From positions 1,400,001 to 1,464,000 of the forward strand of contig JACCIC010000034.1 of the NCBI GenBank assembly GCA_018907035.1: a DNA stretch of 64,000 bases, in the 5' to 3' direction. Position 1 is the first letter of the stretch. Every line of letters begins with the position of its first letter. The position numbers were made by a program, and so were the translations under genes. The DNA is from Sycobia sp. Sy_11. Lineage: Eukaryota; Arthropoda; Insecta; Hymenoptera; Epichrysomallidae. This document shows positions 52,227-64,000 of the stretch, piece by piece. Below the pieces are notes generated by a model. That model saw only the letters and a program-made list of their open reading frames with translations. It was not told the origin of the DNA and searched no databases.

Positions 52227-52962
52227 TTTATACCTTAAGGAATATTTTGAAGAATTTATTGCTGCGAGATAATGTTACAAAACCGCGCTAAGTACCTGCA
52301 GATATCGTGTTTGTATATAAATACGTACCATGATTGGTTCGAGATTTAATATCGCTGAATACTGTCGTTGTTTTTATTGTACACCGGTGCTTTTTATAAG
52401 CATATTCTACTTTTTAATCTATAAAATAATCATCCCAGTTTCAGAACTATTACGTGTTCTTATCAAAACCATTTTTATACAGGTGTCGATTCGCCTGCTT
52501 TTATAACCCTATGAATAGATGTATAAAAGTTCTCAAAGCGTTTGCAATATAGCTAAATAATACGAGTGTTAGAATAGACTCCAAAAATATATACATACCA
52601 TATCCAGTTGAAAAATTATAGAAAACCATAAACTTAAAGATTTAGGGAAAACGACTTTTTTAAAATAAACTTTTACACTCATTTTAACGGGGTCGTCAAC
52701 AGCATTATATTATTACACACATATACGTAGTCGAAAGATATCTAAAGCATTATAGATTCTAAAACGTAGCGCTTGCACAAAGCTGATGAGCTTCTGATAT
52801 CTGTCTGTGTTTGTATGTGTATGTATACTTTCTTTATCGTCGTGATCTGACCCCGAAGAATCAGACTCCGGCGGGGGTTCGCTTTTCTCTGCTTTTACTC
52901 TTCAACTTTTGCCAAATCACGCTTTAGCTCTCTTTATTTTATAGTTCTTCTCCCTTTTATTT

Positions 52963-52964
<2 letters not shown>

Positions 52965-53006
<42 letters not shown>
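52965..53006. repeat. (TA)n microsatellite
   Basis: Uninterrupted TA dinucleotides, about 21 units. Confidence 0.97.
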
Positions 53007-53011
<5 letters not shown>

Positions 53012-53651
53012 TCTTTGCTGTATCTGTAGAGGAGGACACGAATATATAATGATATATTCTGAGCAAAATTCTAACGCGAAAAGATAATGAACCCTATGTA
53101 TAGTGTCTTTAGAATATATGAATACCGTTAAATTATATATGCCGTATCGAGTTCAATAAGATTTTTTAAAGAAAATGGTAAATTAGGAATCATCAGTCAC
53201 CAAATAACTCATGAATAACTAGAGCTAGAAGCTTTTAAATGTTAGAACAACGCGAACAGCTGAAATATTCAAACGGATCGATTTCTTCGAGCAGCTTTGG
53301 CTGAAATATTCAATTTCTTATCAAATGTAATTCTCACATTTTAATTTAACATCTAGTTCTGAAAGTCATTCTAAACATGATGCAATGGTATATACCATTT
53401 AAGGACATATTTTTTGACATTGCGTAGATATACGTATATAATATGCAGAATGTTCTAAAATTCCCGAGACAATCGCATAACTCACAAAGTAATTTATTTT
53501 TTCAAGTGGTTAAGTCGTAATTTTTAGTAATATTAAAATTCTGGTTAAAAATTACTAAAGATTATAGCTTAACCTCTTCAAAAAATATTGTACCTTACGT
53601 GTTATTTATAACATACCTTATGTATTGTCCCGGGAACTTTGCAATACCCTG

Positions 53652-53652
53652 T

Positions 53653-53713
<61 letters not shown>
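53652..53713. repeat. (CA)n microsatellite
   Basis: About 29 CA units ending in CGCACA. Confidence 0.97.
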
Positions 53714-53715
<2 letters not shown>

Positions 53716-55374
53716 TGTTCAAAAGTGTCGATCGCGATTCTTCTCCCTGAGCCGACGCGTTTATATATAAACATCTTTACAGTGTCGTAAAACGGGTTCG
53801 CTAGAAACATTTAACGCGCGTATTATTTATCGTACTAGCCGCGGAGCCGATACCCCAGGTTCGCATGCACAACGCGTGCGCGCGCACGCGCGCGAAATTG
53901 GCTTCCCCCCGAATGATCTTTTAACGATCTTGCTTTTTCCCTTTTACGCAGTACCACGTATAGCCCAGCTAAAGTGCGAGACACGATCGCTCGGTCTACG
54001 TATGTAGCAATTTAGCGATACGCGCGCGCACGCTGCGAAGACGTCACGCACTTATACCGATTATAGTGAGTATTTGCCGATGTAGAAAAGATACTCCGCA
54101 GTATAAGTATTGTGTGCTTCTTTTCGATGGACTTCTTACGAATAGGAAATTCAAATCGCACAATTTTAGCCAAACAAAATTTAACCGTCAAGCAAGGTTC
54201 TTTTTAATACAGGTGCCCTGTTTCCTTTGTTTTTATACAGTTTTCTTCGTAGTAAACAAAAAAAATTTGCTTAATTCCCCCTAGGCTCCTGTTTATATAA
54301 ACAAGCATGGCGATTACGTGAAATTATAATGCGACCTAGTTAATTTTTATGCAGAAAAAACCGCGCCCGATATATGAAAATAAGCTTCATTAAAAAAAAT
54401 CAATAATTTTTCACACTCGTTTTGCTGTTTAAAGCAGAAATTACGCTGATTCGAAAAATTTTAAGCAAATATCAATTAAACAATAAATTTCAATTATAAA
54501 GGATGCAATTATTATATATACATATGCGCACGGATCGTCCTATGTCCCCTTTCAAATTAAAAAGTTAGTTTAGCTTTCGAAGAAAACGCGCTAGAAAAGG
54601 CTCTGCGTGTCGGATCTTCATTTTCGTTATAGGTTAAGGCATCGTGGAATTGAATCCTGTTGATCCAATGATCGCGCCGGGAGCTCATAATTTTCAATTA
54701 CTCCGGCTTCTTTCCTCTACAAAGTTCGTTTGGCGATTGAAGGCAAACGCTAAAGCAGACGCGTGCATATATGTATATAATAGGCGTTTATCCCGTTTTC
54801 GACTGTCTCTTCCTATCTTTCTCTCTTTCTCTCTCACTCTCGAGTGTAGAAAGAGATCGGTATTGGTTTAAGTTCCTGAGTCGATATGCATAGAAGCCAG
54901 ACACCCCCCCCCCCATTCTGCCGGTACACAACTCTCAAGATCCACGCCAAATTTTCGTACGTAATAAGAGAAAATGGAAGCGGAATTGAAAGTTTTGTTG
55001 GCAATTGAGTTCTCTCTATATTTTCCGTGTTGAAGAAAATAAATCGCGAGCAAGCGTGTTTCCGACGGTTAAAAAGCTCTCGTTAATTCTCTATAATGTG
55101 ATAAGTGCAGAAACGGACGCGAAATCGGTAATCAAAGAACGCTGGGTTTACAGCCGTCACAAAAAACATACAGAAAAACTAAATCAAATATCGACAGCGA
55201 CCTTAATAGTACAAATTATATGGAAAAATGATAAATTTATAAATCTGGCTCAACATTATATATTAGCGGAATGCGGAATATCATAATAATTAGGACGTTT
55301 GCTCCGAACTTTTGTTTATAACTTTCGTTGCTTTCATGTGCATGGACCTAAATTTTTTATACAATAATCATTTT

Positions 55375-55376
<2 letters not shown>

Positions 55377-55418
<42 letters not shown>
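55377..55418. repeat. (TA)n microsatellite
   Basis: Uninterrupted TA dinucleotides, about 20 units. Confidence 0.97.
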
Positions 55419-55421
<3 letters not shown>

Positions 55422-55458
55422 GCTTTCGCCCAAAAAGATAAATCTGTTTATTTCTGTC

Positions 55459-55488
55459 TTATTATACTTATAAGTATAAGTATAATAA
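55459..55488. repeat. 12-bp stem hairpin
   Basis: TTATTATACTTA at 55459-55470 is the exact complement of TAAGTATAATAA at 55477-55488 with a 6-nt loop. It is A/T only apart from two G-C pairs, so chance formation is not excluded. Confidence 0.8.
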
Positions 55489-55923
55489 AAGATGAACATA
55501 TATAGTAAATCGCTTTGCAATGAAATTGTATATACATTGTAAAAGCATCAAATATATATATATATATCTTTACTATAATATAGTTGATCAGTCTATCCGA
55601 TAATGTCAACCTTTTCGTAAATCTATCGGAATAGCGTTCATGCTGGATTCATTTATAAGCAATGGCACCGCCCGTTCTTAATTATCCCAAAGCCTCGGGT
55701 GGGGTGTAAGGCATAATATAGCACTCTCAAATTCAATACGGGGGTCGAATACGCTCACGTGCGCGGTGTAGTACTAGATGCAAAGTAGGCTACATCAGTA
55801 TCGCAGAGTGTAAGGGGGCAGGAAGGGGGAGGGGGCGCAAGGGTAACGTTAATAATTTCCTTGCATCATATCTAGAAACTAAGAGGGAAGCGAAACCGCC
55901 GAGAACTGGTTCCGATCAATAAA

Positions 55924-55940
55924 CATATATATACACACAC

Positions 55941-55995
<55 letters not shown>

Positions 55996-56041
55996 ATATA
56001 TATATATATATATACATACATATTTATACATATGCATATAT
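55924..56041. repeat. Interrupted (TA)n array
   Basis: TA tracts separated by CACACAC, CATAT and AATA interruptions. Confidence 0.93.
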
Positions 56042-59000
56042 AGCCTATAACCTTATACCTAACGTCGATTCCCCTCGTCGAGTTTTATCATTATACGAAG
56101 AGAGAGAGAAAGCCTTTTTATACATACTATGTATAGCAAGTTTAAGGCACTTTATAAGACGCGAACCTATAGATCTTATTTTAATGTTAAATAGTGTGGT
56201 TCAGCTATATCTATTCATCCTCTCCCATTCTCCCATCAACCCTTTGACCTATACTTTATCTTTCTCTGAATCTATCCTTCCTCGATTCACTTTTTTCGAA
56301 ACACCTGCACCTTCTTCGTGTCTTCGCGGCAATTCTAATGCGGTTCCCTCCAATTCTTCATTATATTGAAATGAATTACATGTCCGCTTTATTTCTAGGT
56401 GGTGTTCTCTTCACGAATGTTATTTTTCGTTTCTCTATATACGTATATATACTGTACATCTATTTACTTACTATGTTCAGATTATTTTCATGTGCATAGT
56501 TGGAAAATGAAGATCAATGTTTTGATATTATACAAATAAAGTAAATTCTGGAATATTGTATTCATAGTTTACAATAGTTCTTTGTACAGAACGATATTAA
56601 GTGATAGTGAGAATTTTTTTATTTCAGTGGAATTTTTTGTAATGGTTTATTCGAAGTAGATAATTTAAAAAATAAATTTTTTTATTGAGAGAAGAAATTA
56701 TTGCACAAATTATCGATGTACCAATTATCTTATAGCTGAGTAAAATATTTTCAAAAATCCGAATGTTATATTTAATATATTTTACAAACTGCGTTTAAAT
56801 GCATTATGAAGAATTTCAGATTCTCCATAATTACTTGTAAATATATTAAAACAATTTCTCTAATTTGTTGTTCGTGCATTGCATAGAGTCCTTACTTAAA
56901 ATTGATAGCCAAACATATGACAAAGTGTTACTGTAGTATGAACCTAATAATTATAATACAAGTAAAATTTCCAACTATGCATTACCTATGTAAATTATAT
57001 ATATGCATGCCACGCGTGTGTATATCTATATATATATATATATGAAAAGTAATATTGTGACATTGTTTATAACGCTTATGATGCTCAGTTGGTCATACAG
57101 CTTAATCCAATGATGATGGGAATGGCCTAAACGTGACTACCAGGAATCACTTTAATCTTGTATGAGTATCTAGCCTCTCGGCACCGTTCCCGCAACCCGA
57201 TACTTAAAAACCCCATTAACATCGCGCGTGCATGTCTGCGTCTGTACGTGCGTGAGCAATGAGGTATTGGTGACGAAGGGCTGCGAAGTTCGACTAGAAT
57301 GAATTTGCGTACAGGCACGTGTATCTAAGAAGACAGGCGATCGTACTCATTTTTTCTTATGAGACGCGGGCACTCCAGCGGTTTTTCTCATTCTGGACAG
57401 AACAATGAAGCAATAACGCTGGTATTTTCTTCGTATGGTATTACATATGTACCACCCGTTTTATTTGAATTTGTTGAAATAATTTTGCAACTAAATCTTC
57501 ATACACGGAGGATAGATGCTTCAAATAGTAGACGTGCAATAACTTGTTTTAAACAAAGCACTGTGCACTTCAGTGTCTTAGTATCAAGAAATATACGAAA
57601 ACAACAACTAAAATACATTCTTTGCAAACTGCATCGATAGTACGTCCGTATATTTTGCTTCATTTATCAGAAACACGTAAAAGTAAAAAATAGCGAAGTA
57701 TTTAGGCGGTTCATCTTCGAACGCATTCGTTAGAAACAAGACCTAAGACATTTTGAAACATTTTGGACATTTATGCGTATATTATATTATTAAAAAATAA
57801 TCAGAGAAAGCCTTGAATAATATTATGGTTCATAGTATTGCTAGAAAAAGACATATATGTTTTAAATGAAAAATTTCTAGATTTAAGGATTTTCAATAAT
57901 TTAGGTGTAACAATTATGTTGATTAAGCTCTTCAAGATGAAACTTATATATAATAAATTGAAAATAAATTGAACAATAATGTAAATTTGCAAAAATTTAA
58001 TGGATTGTTACTGATTTTCAACTGTTCATAGGACTGGTTTACTCCAGGATGCTATCATTCTCAATCTCTCCGAATTTTTCTTCCATTCTTTCTATTTTCA
58101 ACTTTCTTTTTCTATCTCTTTCTCTTTTTCTCGACAAACATTTTCTGAATACATAGCCTTCTTAATCATCGAAAATCTTTAAAGGATGGTTCGAACGTGA
58201 ACGTCTATATATACATAAGCGACTGAAGTAGCTGCAATTGAGAACATTGTCTTATTATGTTTTTCTACATGGGTAAATTTGACCCAGATAGCATTGAAAA
58301 CTTAGCTAGTGTGTTCTTTATCTCTCCGCTGATTCTGGAAAAGAAAAAGAAATGGGCGACGGAGCATGAGTGCAGTGATCTTGAGACAAATTGTTGAGAG
58401 AATATCGAATAGACTTACTTTTTTTACAAAGAACAATAAAGTATCTTAAAGTTCTTTTTAAATGTAGTTTACTGAAACCTCAAAATTCTAGAAATTCTCA
58501 ACCTTGAGCTATTTTGTCTTCAAACAAGAGAAATTCTTAACAGTCACATTACGTGACTTTTCCGTTATCTTTCACTTTGTGTTTTTAAAAAAACGTGCTG
58601 GCTGAATCGATATTCCTAGCGCATAATTATATACTTTGTTCAGAGAAAGCAAGGTTCAATCATAAATGAAACAAAGTATCAAATATTCAGATGTTTTGGT
58701 AGATTAATATATAATTATTTTATCATTATGCTGTATTATTTGAATTAATGATGTAATCAAAATTTTATTTCCTTCCAAGCACCTATTTCTCTAATATAAC
58801 AATTTATAAAAAATTTCTTATTTTCTCTTCCAATCAGTTCTGTGATATTTTAAAATCAGACATTCGAAAATTTATTCTTTCAGCTTAAAAGTTTATGAAA
58901 CACAGAGAATACTTAATAAAGCAAGACATACTGATTCTTATTTATATTTTTGTGCACGGATTAATAACCGTCGAACTAAATCTTCCTGTAAGTGTTAGTT

Positions 59001-59441
59001 CAATCTTCGAGAATTGTTCTTATCCTAGTTTCTAAAATACTTTAAAAAGTCCATTTTTCTCTGAAACTTATACATAACGCGTACACAGAGGGGGCAGGAA
59101 TCCCATTGTTCTTGAAAATACATCCACTCTTCCCGAATCTTTTCATTACATTCTTTAAAAATGAGTATTTACTTTTTATCTCATTAGACACTCTCGCCAA
59201 TGCACTCGCACGAATATATATCTCGAGATTCCTCAGTTGGCCCGTGCCTCGGTTCGTGCTTCTCATCGAAATGGCTTTCTATTATAGCAAATTGAACCTA
59301 ATAAGGTACAGCCATAATGATTGTTTTCATGGAAAGAGTTCTGTAAACGTTTCTATGTAACTAGGCCAAAACCTACCTCTAAGTAAATCGAGAAAAGAGA
59401 GAACGACAAATAATATACTTGTATGGGGTGAGCATGTAAAG

Positions 59442-59445
<4 letters not shown>

Positions 59446-59501
<56 letters not shown>

Positions 59502-59530
59502 ACTAAGTGCATACAGACACACACACACAC
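59446..59530. repeat. (GA)n then short (CA)n microsatellite
   Basis: About 27 GA units to 59499, a short unique spacer, then about eight CA units. Confidence 0.95.
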
Positions 59531-62500
59531 ACACGGATACTTTGAAAAAGAAATGCACAGAATGGCTAGAGGCGCGCTTCTCGCGGATATTACAGGCCAC
59601 CGACACCGGCGGTCTATCGATTTCCGTCTATATTAGTAGCACACCAGACGAGCTTTGCCGCGCTCTCAACTCGGGAGGCGCAGCATTGGTCGATACATAT
59701 AACGTTGACGATCGATATACCTGTACATACCCACGTTCTCGCTCTCTGTTTCCCCTTTTTACACTACTGACTTCGCCTCTCTGAAGGACCGACACGAGTC
59801 AATCAACGGTATATGGCAGCGTAAACCTGTACCACCTGGCTATCTTTTTTTGTTTTTATTTTTGCTTAGCAGTATCGAACGCATTTTTCCTTTCTTTTTT
59901 TTTTGAAAGAATACGTCGATATATGCGTATAGATGTAGGAAAAATTACCTGTCAGACCTTCGTCACCGAGCGCTGCTAACGCTAGAGGCAGACACATACA
60001 CGTGCGCACGACGCGTACCCGCGGGAACGGGGTCTTTGAGGCGGATTTACTGCGTGGATCAGTGTGGATTTTTATGGCGTATTTCTGTGTATGTTGTTCG
60101 TATGCGTATGCAGGTGTGTATCTGTGTGTATGTTCACAGTTGGAATGAAAAGCGAGGGGAAAATAATGGTGCCAAATGGGGTTGAAGTCAAATTAAACTG
60201 TCAGTTATGCAGATGCACGACGCAAAATACAGAGGACGGGTGTAAATGCACCGTGCAAAGGCCGCATTTTTGTGAGACCAGAGCACTTTCGGCGTTGGAG
60301 CGCACTTCCTTCTGACTTTTTTAACCATTGTTATCCTGTTATTGCTACATTCGCTTTGTCTCTATAAGGGAGTCCCTTTCGAGAGAATGATTTTTCTGCT
60401 CCTTTTCTCGGAAAATTTCAACGCTGAGATAAAGTGAAATACGTAATAGGCTTATATTTTACGATCTATTTTTGGACTTTAGAAGGAAGAAAATTAAGTT
60501 TCTCCATAACTTCTGCAGCTATCATGTGCATCGATTTCACGAAATAATAATTATTCATAAAGCTAGAACTGAAAATGGACTTGTGATGTCTTTTATGCTA
60601 TACACAGGTTTCGAAAGCACATCGATACCAAAACTAGTTAAAAATTGAATAAATCTTTCATTTTCTGATACTTCCTTCATTTCGACTGAAGGATAAATTT
60701 CAATTCGATAGTACCAATCAGTTGAGATTGTAAAAAACTTTTAATAAATTATAGAATAATCGTCATCCATATTTAAGCTCCTTAGCATATTTCAGATATA
60801 AATCTATCTACAAGCAATCGAAATAAAAAGTCTACATTATGTGGCTTGATGTGTTCTAATTATTTCGTATGCTAAGGAAAATCATATGCAAGAATACAGA
60901 AACTTGAAAAAAAGAAAAATTCCTATTCTCCTTTCATTGACACAGAAGAATTACAATCTAAGATTAAAATAAGTAGAATAATTCGTAAATGTGTAGAAAA
61001 AGAAGAAGCAGTAATATGAAGAAAACACCGACATTGCGTTAACCTTGATGAATATTAATGCTATAATTTTCAACCATGGAACGTCCTCATGTGACCATAG
61101 TATATCTATATATCTCGAATAGTTTACAGCTTGTCAATTTTGACAAACTTTAGACAGAAATGAAAAAATTTAGAAAAACAGAAGTATCTGATTTATATGT
61201 ATGTGAGTAAAAAATTGATGAAAAGGCAGGATCTTATCAATGACCTTGATAGATAACACAAGAGTGCATTAATCATACTTAATCGTCTCTTCTCTATATT
61301 TATCTATCTATCTTTGTCTCTTTTTCTATTTATCCCCGCCTTCATTTTATTATCTCCTTCTTAATAATTCTCTCTCTCGAATATTAATGACATTATTCCA
61401 TTTTAAGCTCTCGTCCGACATATGCATTATGCAGAAGAGAGAAGGACGGGGAGTCGAATTTCACCTTCCACTCGATTGCAATCTCTACTGTGGTCTCTGA
61501 AGTACGAATTTGCAGAAGAGTTGGAGTCGAAAAATCGATGTGCTCTTTTCGATTGTGTTTTAGGAATCAAGGATAATAAAGCTGCTCTATATATCCTTCT
61601 TCCGTTCGTATTCCTTATACACTTAGAGCTGAGGCACTTCTTCTACTTATTTCACGTTGACGCGTTGAGATCGTTATCGATAGAGTCCGCACATCGACTT
61701 TTCATGCTACTAATTTAACGAGGTTGAATAATGACACATGGATATTAAATCGTCTCTCGGCTCCGGGGCACACGAAAATTGTTTTACGAGCCATAAATAA
61801 TGGTGTGGGTCGCTGCTATTAATAACGCGGCTAGGGCCTTCACCGACAAAAGATAGATAATTCAAGGCATATTAATGGCCATAACGGATAAATAGTGTAA
61901 AATTGTATTTAGTTTGTGAATTTCAATTATTTTGACATTGTGCTTATACTTTATTCGCTTTAGTATTTTTTCATGTTGCTTATACGATTACTTAATATTT
62001 ATCTATTCTGCTAATACAGAGGTTCTGCCAAAATTTGAATGCTAGTATACCACGGAGGGCAAATTATATTTTTCTGAATTCATAAAATGTATATTGCATA
62101 AATTATAATTAGAATATTGAACAAACGTAATTTTTTACTAAATTTTACATTTGTTAATAAAATAATGTAAAAATTTTATTCTTTAAAGAATATACTACTC
62201 TATAAAAAATTCTGTTTAAAATACAACAAATAATTTGTGCAAAGCTTAAATAAAAATTATTATTCGAGCTATTAATTGTTCATAAGATAGCTTCACTAGC
62301 TAGAATAATTAAGTTTAATATTTTCTTTTGTCTGTGTAAATAAGCTTTTATGAATATTTTATAAATATTTTATAAATATATTGATATAAATTATTTGCCA
62401 ATCTTAACTTATGAAATATAAATGCTATTTTATATTATGCAAACACTTGCTATTTTTTATATAATAATATAATTTGTATTTATAATATTATTTGGTAAGC

Positions 62501-63261
62501 GAATATGTAAAACAATATTTTGCCTCATACTACTAATAAATTTGCTTGGCTGGCAGTCGAAAGCGCCTATTAGTTCACCTTCGCTTTGAGCGGTGCCACC
62601 ATCACTTTATCGCTTGTAAAAACAATTGTCTGTGCAGCTAGAGCAAAAATGGCTGGAAAAAGCCAAAATTCATTCGATGTATACATAATACCATCAATCG
62701 ACTTAACGGCTAGACCGTAAAATGCCCGCAAAACCGCCAACCGTCATCCTCCTCCAGCTCCTCCTCTTTTTTCTCCTCATGGATGACGTGCGATCGGACT
62801 GCCTAGGAGTGTAAAAATCCGAATTAACATGTAGACGATAGCGATCTGAGCAATTTCCTCGTAAAAGGAGTGGAGCCAGGAGGAGGACGAGAGGGCGAAG
62901 GATCTTGATTAGATGCGCAATTATACACGTCGGAGGTGCCCGTGCGGGGTCGGGGACGACGGTAGCCGTCACGTTAAGGGCACTTCGCCCGATGCAAATA
63001 GCCTCGTGACACGAAGGTCGCGCCATCGCGGTAAGGAGTTGGCCAAGTTCAATGTATGCGTGTGGTGTATTAGGTACGTAAGTATGGGAGAGTTTGAATG
63101 CGATGAAAAGGGAATGCGCTTGTCTTGTTGTATACGATGATGTTTACAGCTTGGTGTATACGAGCTAAGGTCATCGTCGTTTTCTTCTATAATTACGCCT
63201 TGGCAATCTAAAAAAATAGAAACAGACTGAAAGATAAAGAGTCCAATAGTCGAATAGCGCG

Positions 63262-63276
63262 CTTGTGAAATTCCAG
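63262..63276 (+). promoter_or_regulatory. Shab: Shab splice acceptor before S1
   Basis: TTGTGAAATTCCAG directly precedes GTGATAGCT, the first S1 codons. The pyrimidine tract is weak, but the frame continuity and protein match fix the junction. Confidence 0.88.
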
Positions 63277-64000
63277 GTGATAGCTGTGATATCGATCTTG
63301 TTTATCGTGCTGTCAACGATCGCGCTGACTCTCAATACGATACCGAGCATGCAGGTCCAAGACCTTCAGGGCAACATCCAAGATAATCCCCAGCTAGCCA
63401 TGGTCGAAGCCGTCTGCATCACCTGGTTCACGTTGGAGTACGTGCTGCGTTTCAGCGCCTCACCCGACAAGTGGAAGTTCTTCAAAGGCGGCCTCAACGT
63501 TATCGACCTCCTGGCCATAATGCCCTACTACGTGTCGCTTTTCCTCGTTGAGACGAATAAGAACGCGACCGATCAGTTCCAAGACGTGCGCCGCGTCGTT
63601 CAGATATTCCGGATAATGAGGATCCTCAGGATCCTGAAACTGGCGAGGCACTCGACTGGCCTGCAGAGCTTGGGCTTCACCCTGCGAAACTCTTACAAAG
63701 AGCTGGGTCTGTTGATGCTCTTTCTGGCGATGGGCGTGCTGATATTCTCGAGCCTGGCTTACTTCGCGGAGAAAGAGGAGCCCGGGACCAAATTCATAAG
63801 CATTCCTGAGACGTTCTGGTGGGCGGGCATTACCATGACCACGGTTGGCTACGGCGACATTTACCCTACAACGGCGTTGGGCAAGGTCATCGGTAGTGTG
63901 TGTTGTATATGTGGTGTCCTGGTAATCGCGTTACCCATTCCCATTATCGTTAATAATTTCGCCGAGTTCTACAAAAATCAGATGCGGCGGGAAAAGGCCC
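63277..64000 (+). CDS. Shab: Shab (Kv2) voltage-gated K+ channel, S1-S6 exon (3' truncated by the window)
   Basis: Continues the channel from residue 342 for 241 codons plus one base, open to the window end. S1 starts at once ([19 protein letters not shown], 342-360). S2 spans about 382-401, S3 about 414-431, and the S4 sensor about 445-466 with Arg every third position ([20 protein letters not shown]). S5 spans about 482-504, the pore helix about 518-530, the selectivity filter TVGYGD 530-535, and S6 about 544-573 with the gating PIP motif at 561-563. An N-glycosylation sequon, Asn437-Ala-Thr, lies in the S3-S4 loop. All key voltage-sensing and filter residues are present, so the channel appears functional. 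The whole membrane core lies in one exon. The cytoplasmic tail, after NQMRREKA, is outside the window. Neighbouring exon and gene are as described for 48374-49396. Confidence 0.98.
   Translation, partial: MIAVISILFIVLSTIALTLNTIPSMQVQDLQGNIQDNPQLAMVEAVCITWFTLEYVLRFSASPDKWKFFKGGLNVIDLLAIMPYYVSLFLVETNKNATDQFQDVRRVVQIFRIMRILRILKLARHSTGLQSLGFTLRNSYKELGLLMLFLAMGVLIFSSLAYFAEKEEPGTKFISIPETFWWAGITMTTVGYGDIYPTTALGKVIGSVCCICGVLVIALPIPIIVNNFAEFYKNQMRREKA

Larger units (their letters stand above)
49397..63276 (+). other. Shab: Shab intron, phase 0, 13.88 kb
   Basis: Bounded by GTGAGT at 49397-49402 and TTCCAG at 63271-63276; joining the exons keeps the frame and gives ...SIAAR followed by VIAVIS, as expected for Kv2 channels at the T1-S1 linker. 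The content is mainly AT-rich with microsatellites and a tRNA-like retrocopy candidate at 51524-51602. CpG-enriched patches lie at 53810-54060, 55640-55900, 59560-60320 and 62700-63060. No nested gene is supported in either strand. Confidence 0.9.

Noticed and set aside
60064..60315. Possible small secreted cysteine-rich peptide inside the Shab intron
   Set aside because: The frame opens on GTG, not ATG. The hydrophobic start comes from GTAT-like low complexity, and the cysteine spacing fits no family I recognise.

Overview
The window is eukaryotic DNA, almost certainly from an insect. The evidence is an insect-type Shab (Kv2) potassium-channel gene split by a 13.9 kb intron, AT-rich non-coding DNA, very dense microsatellites, a mariner transposon, a LINE fragment and tRNA-derived SINE-like copies. 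The CpG-rich islands, with CG not visibly depleted, would suit a hymenopteran, but that guess is weak. There are no bacterial operons, no CRISPR array and no complete tRNA or rRNA gene.

Only one host gene can be supported, Shab on the plus strand. A long exon (48212-49396) carries 5' UTR with two upstream ORFs, then 341 codons: a low-complexity leader (poly-Gln, poly-Thr, poly-Pro) and the complete T1 tetramerisation domain with the zinc motif HX5CX20CC. Intron 49397-63276 is phase 0. The next exon (63277 to the window end) encodes S1 to S6 without interruption, including the S4 sensor and the TVGYGD filter. The cytoplasmic C-terminus lies beyond the window. A splice acceptor at 48211 with a nearby branch-point-like CTAAC implies at least one 5' UTR exon further upstream. 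The CpG-rich block at 13.13-13.82 kb is one candidate for it.

Layout: 1-3.4 kb is AT-rich with one SINE and its target-site duplication (1213-1449). 3.4-9.76 kb is CpG-rich and packed with microsatellites plus a 47-bp minisatellite. 9.76-13.0 kb is AT-rich. 13.1-13.9 kb is a CpG-rich island. 13.9-20.6 kb is AT-rich. 20.6-22.1, 26.3-28.0 and 29.9-31.6 kb are CpG-rich islands between AT-rich stretches. A broken mariner with terminal inverted repeats and a TA duplication lies at 31.587-32.865 kb. A decayed LINE reverse-transcriptase fragment lies at about 34.65-35.11 kb, followed by an odd inverted and direct repeat cluster. 36.8-40.7 kb is mixed, and 40.7-48.2 kb is AT-rich. The remainder is Shab exons and their intron, which holds a second tRNA-like retrocopy candidate near 51.5 kb.

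Most open frames longer than 60 codons here are read through (TA)n, (GA)n or (CA)n tracts or sit opposite the Shab exon, and are not genes. I found no clearly new multi-gene system. The observations most worth a second look are a perfect 28-bp palindrome inside the mariner frame, a perfect 16-bp stem hairpin at 33.3 kb, hammerhead-like ribozyme core motifs at 42.77 and 47.04 kb, the SINE with an internal inverted repeat, and the upstream ORFs and polymorphism-prone repeats in Shab.
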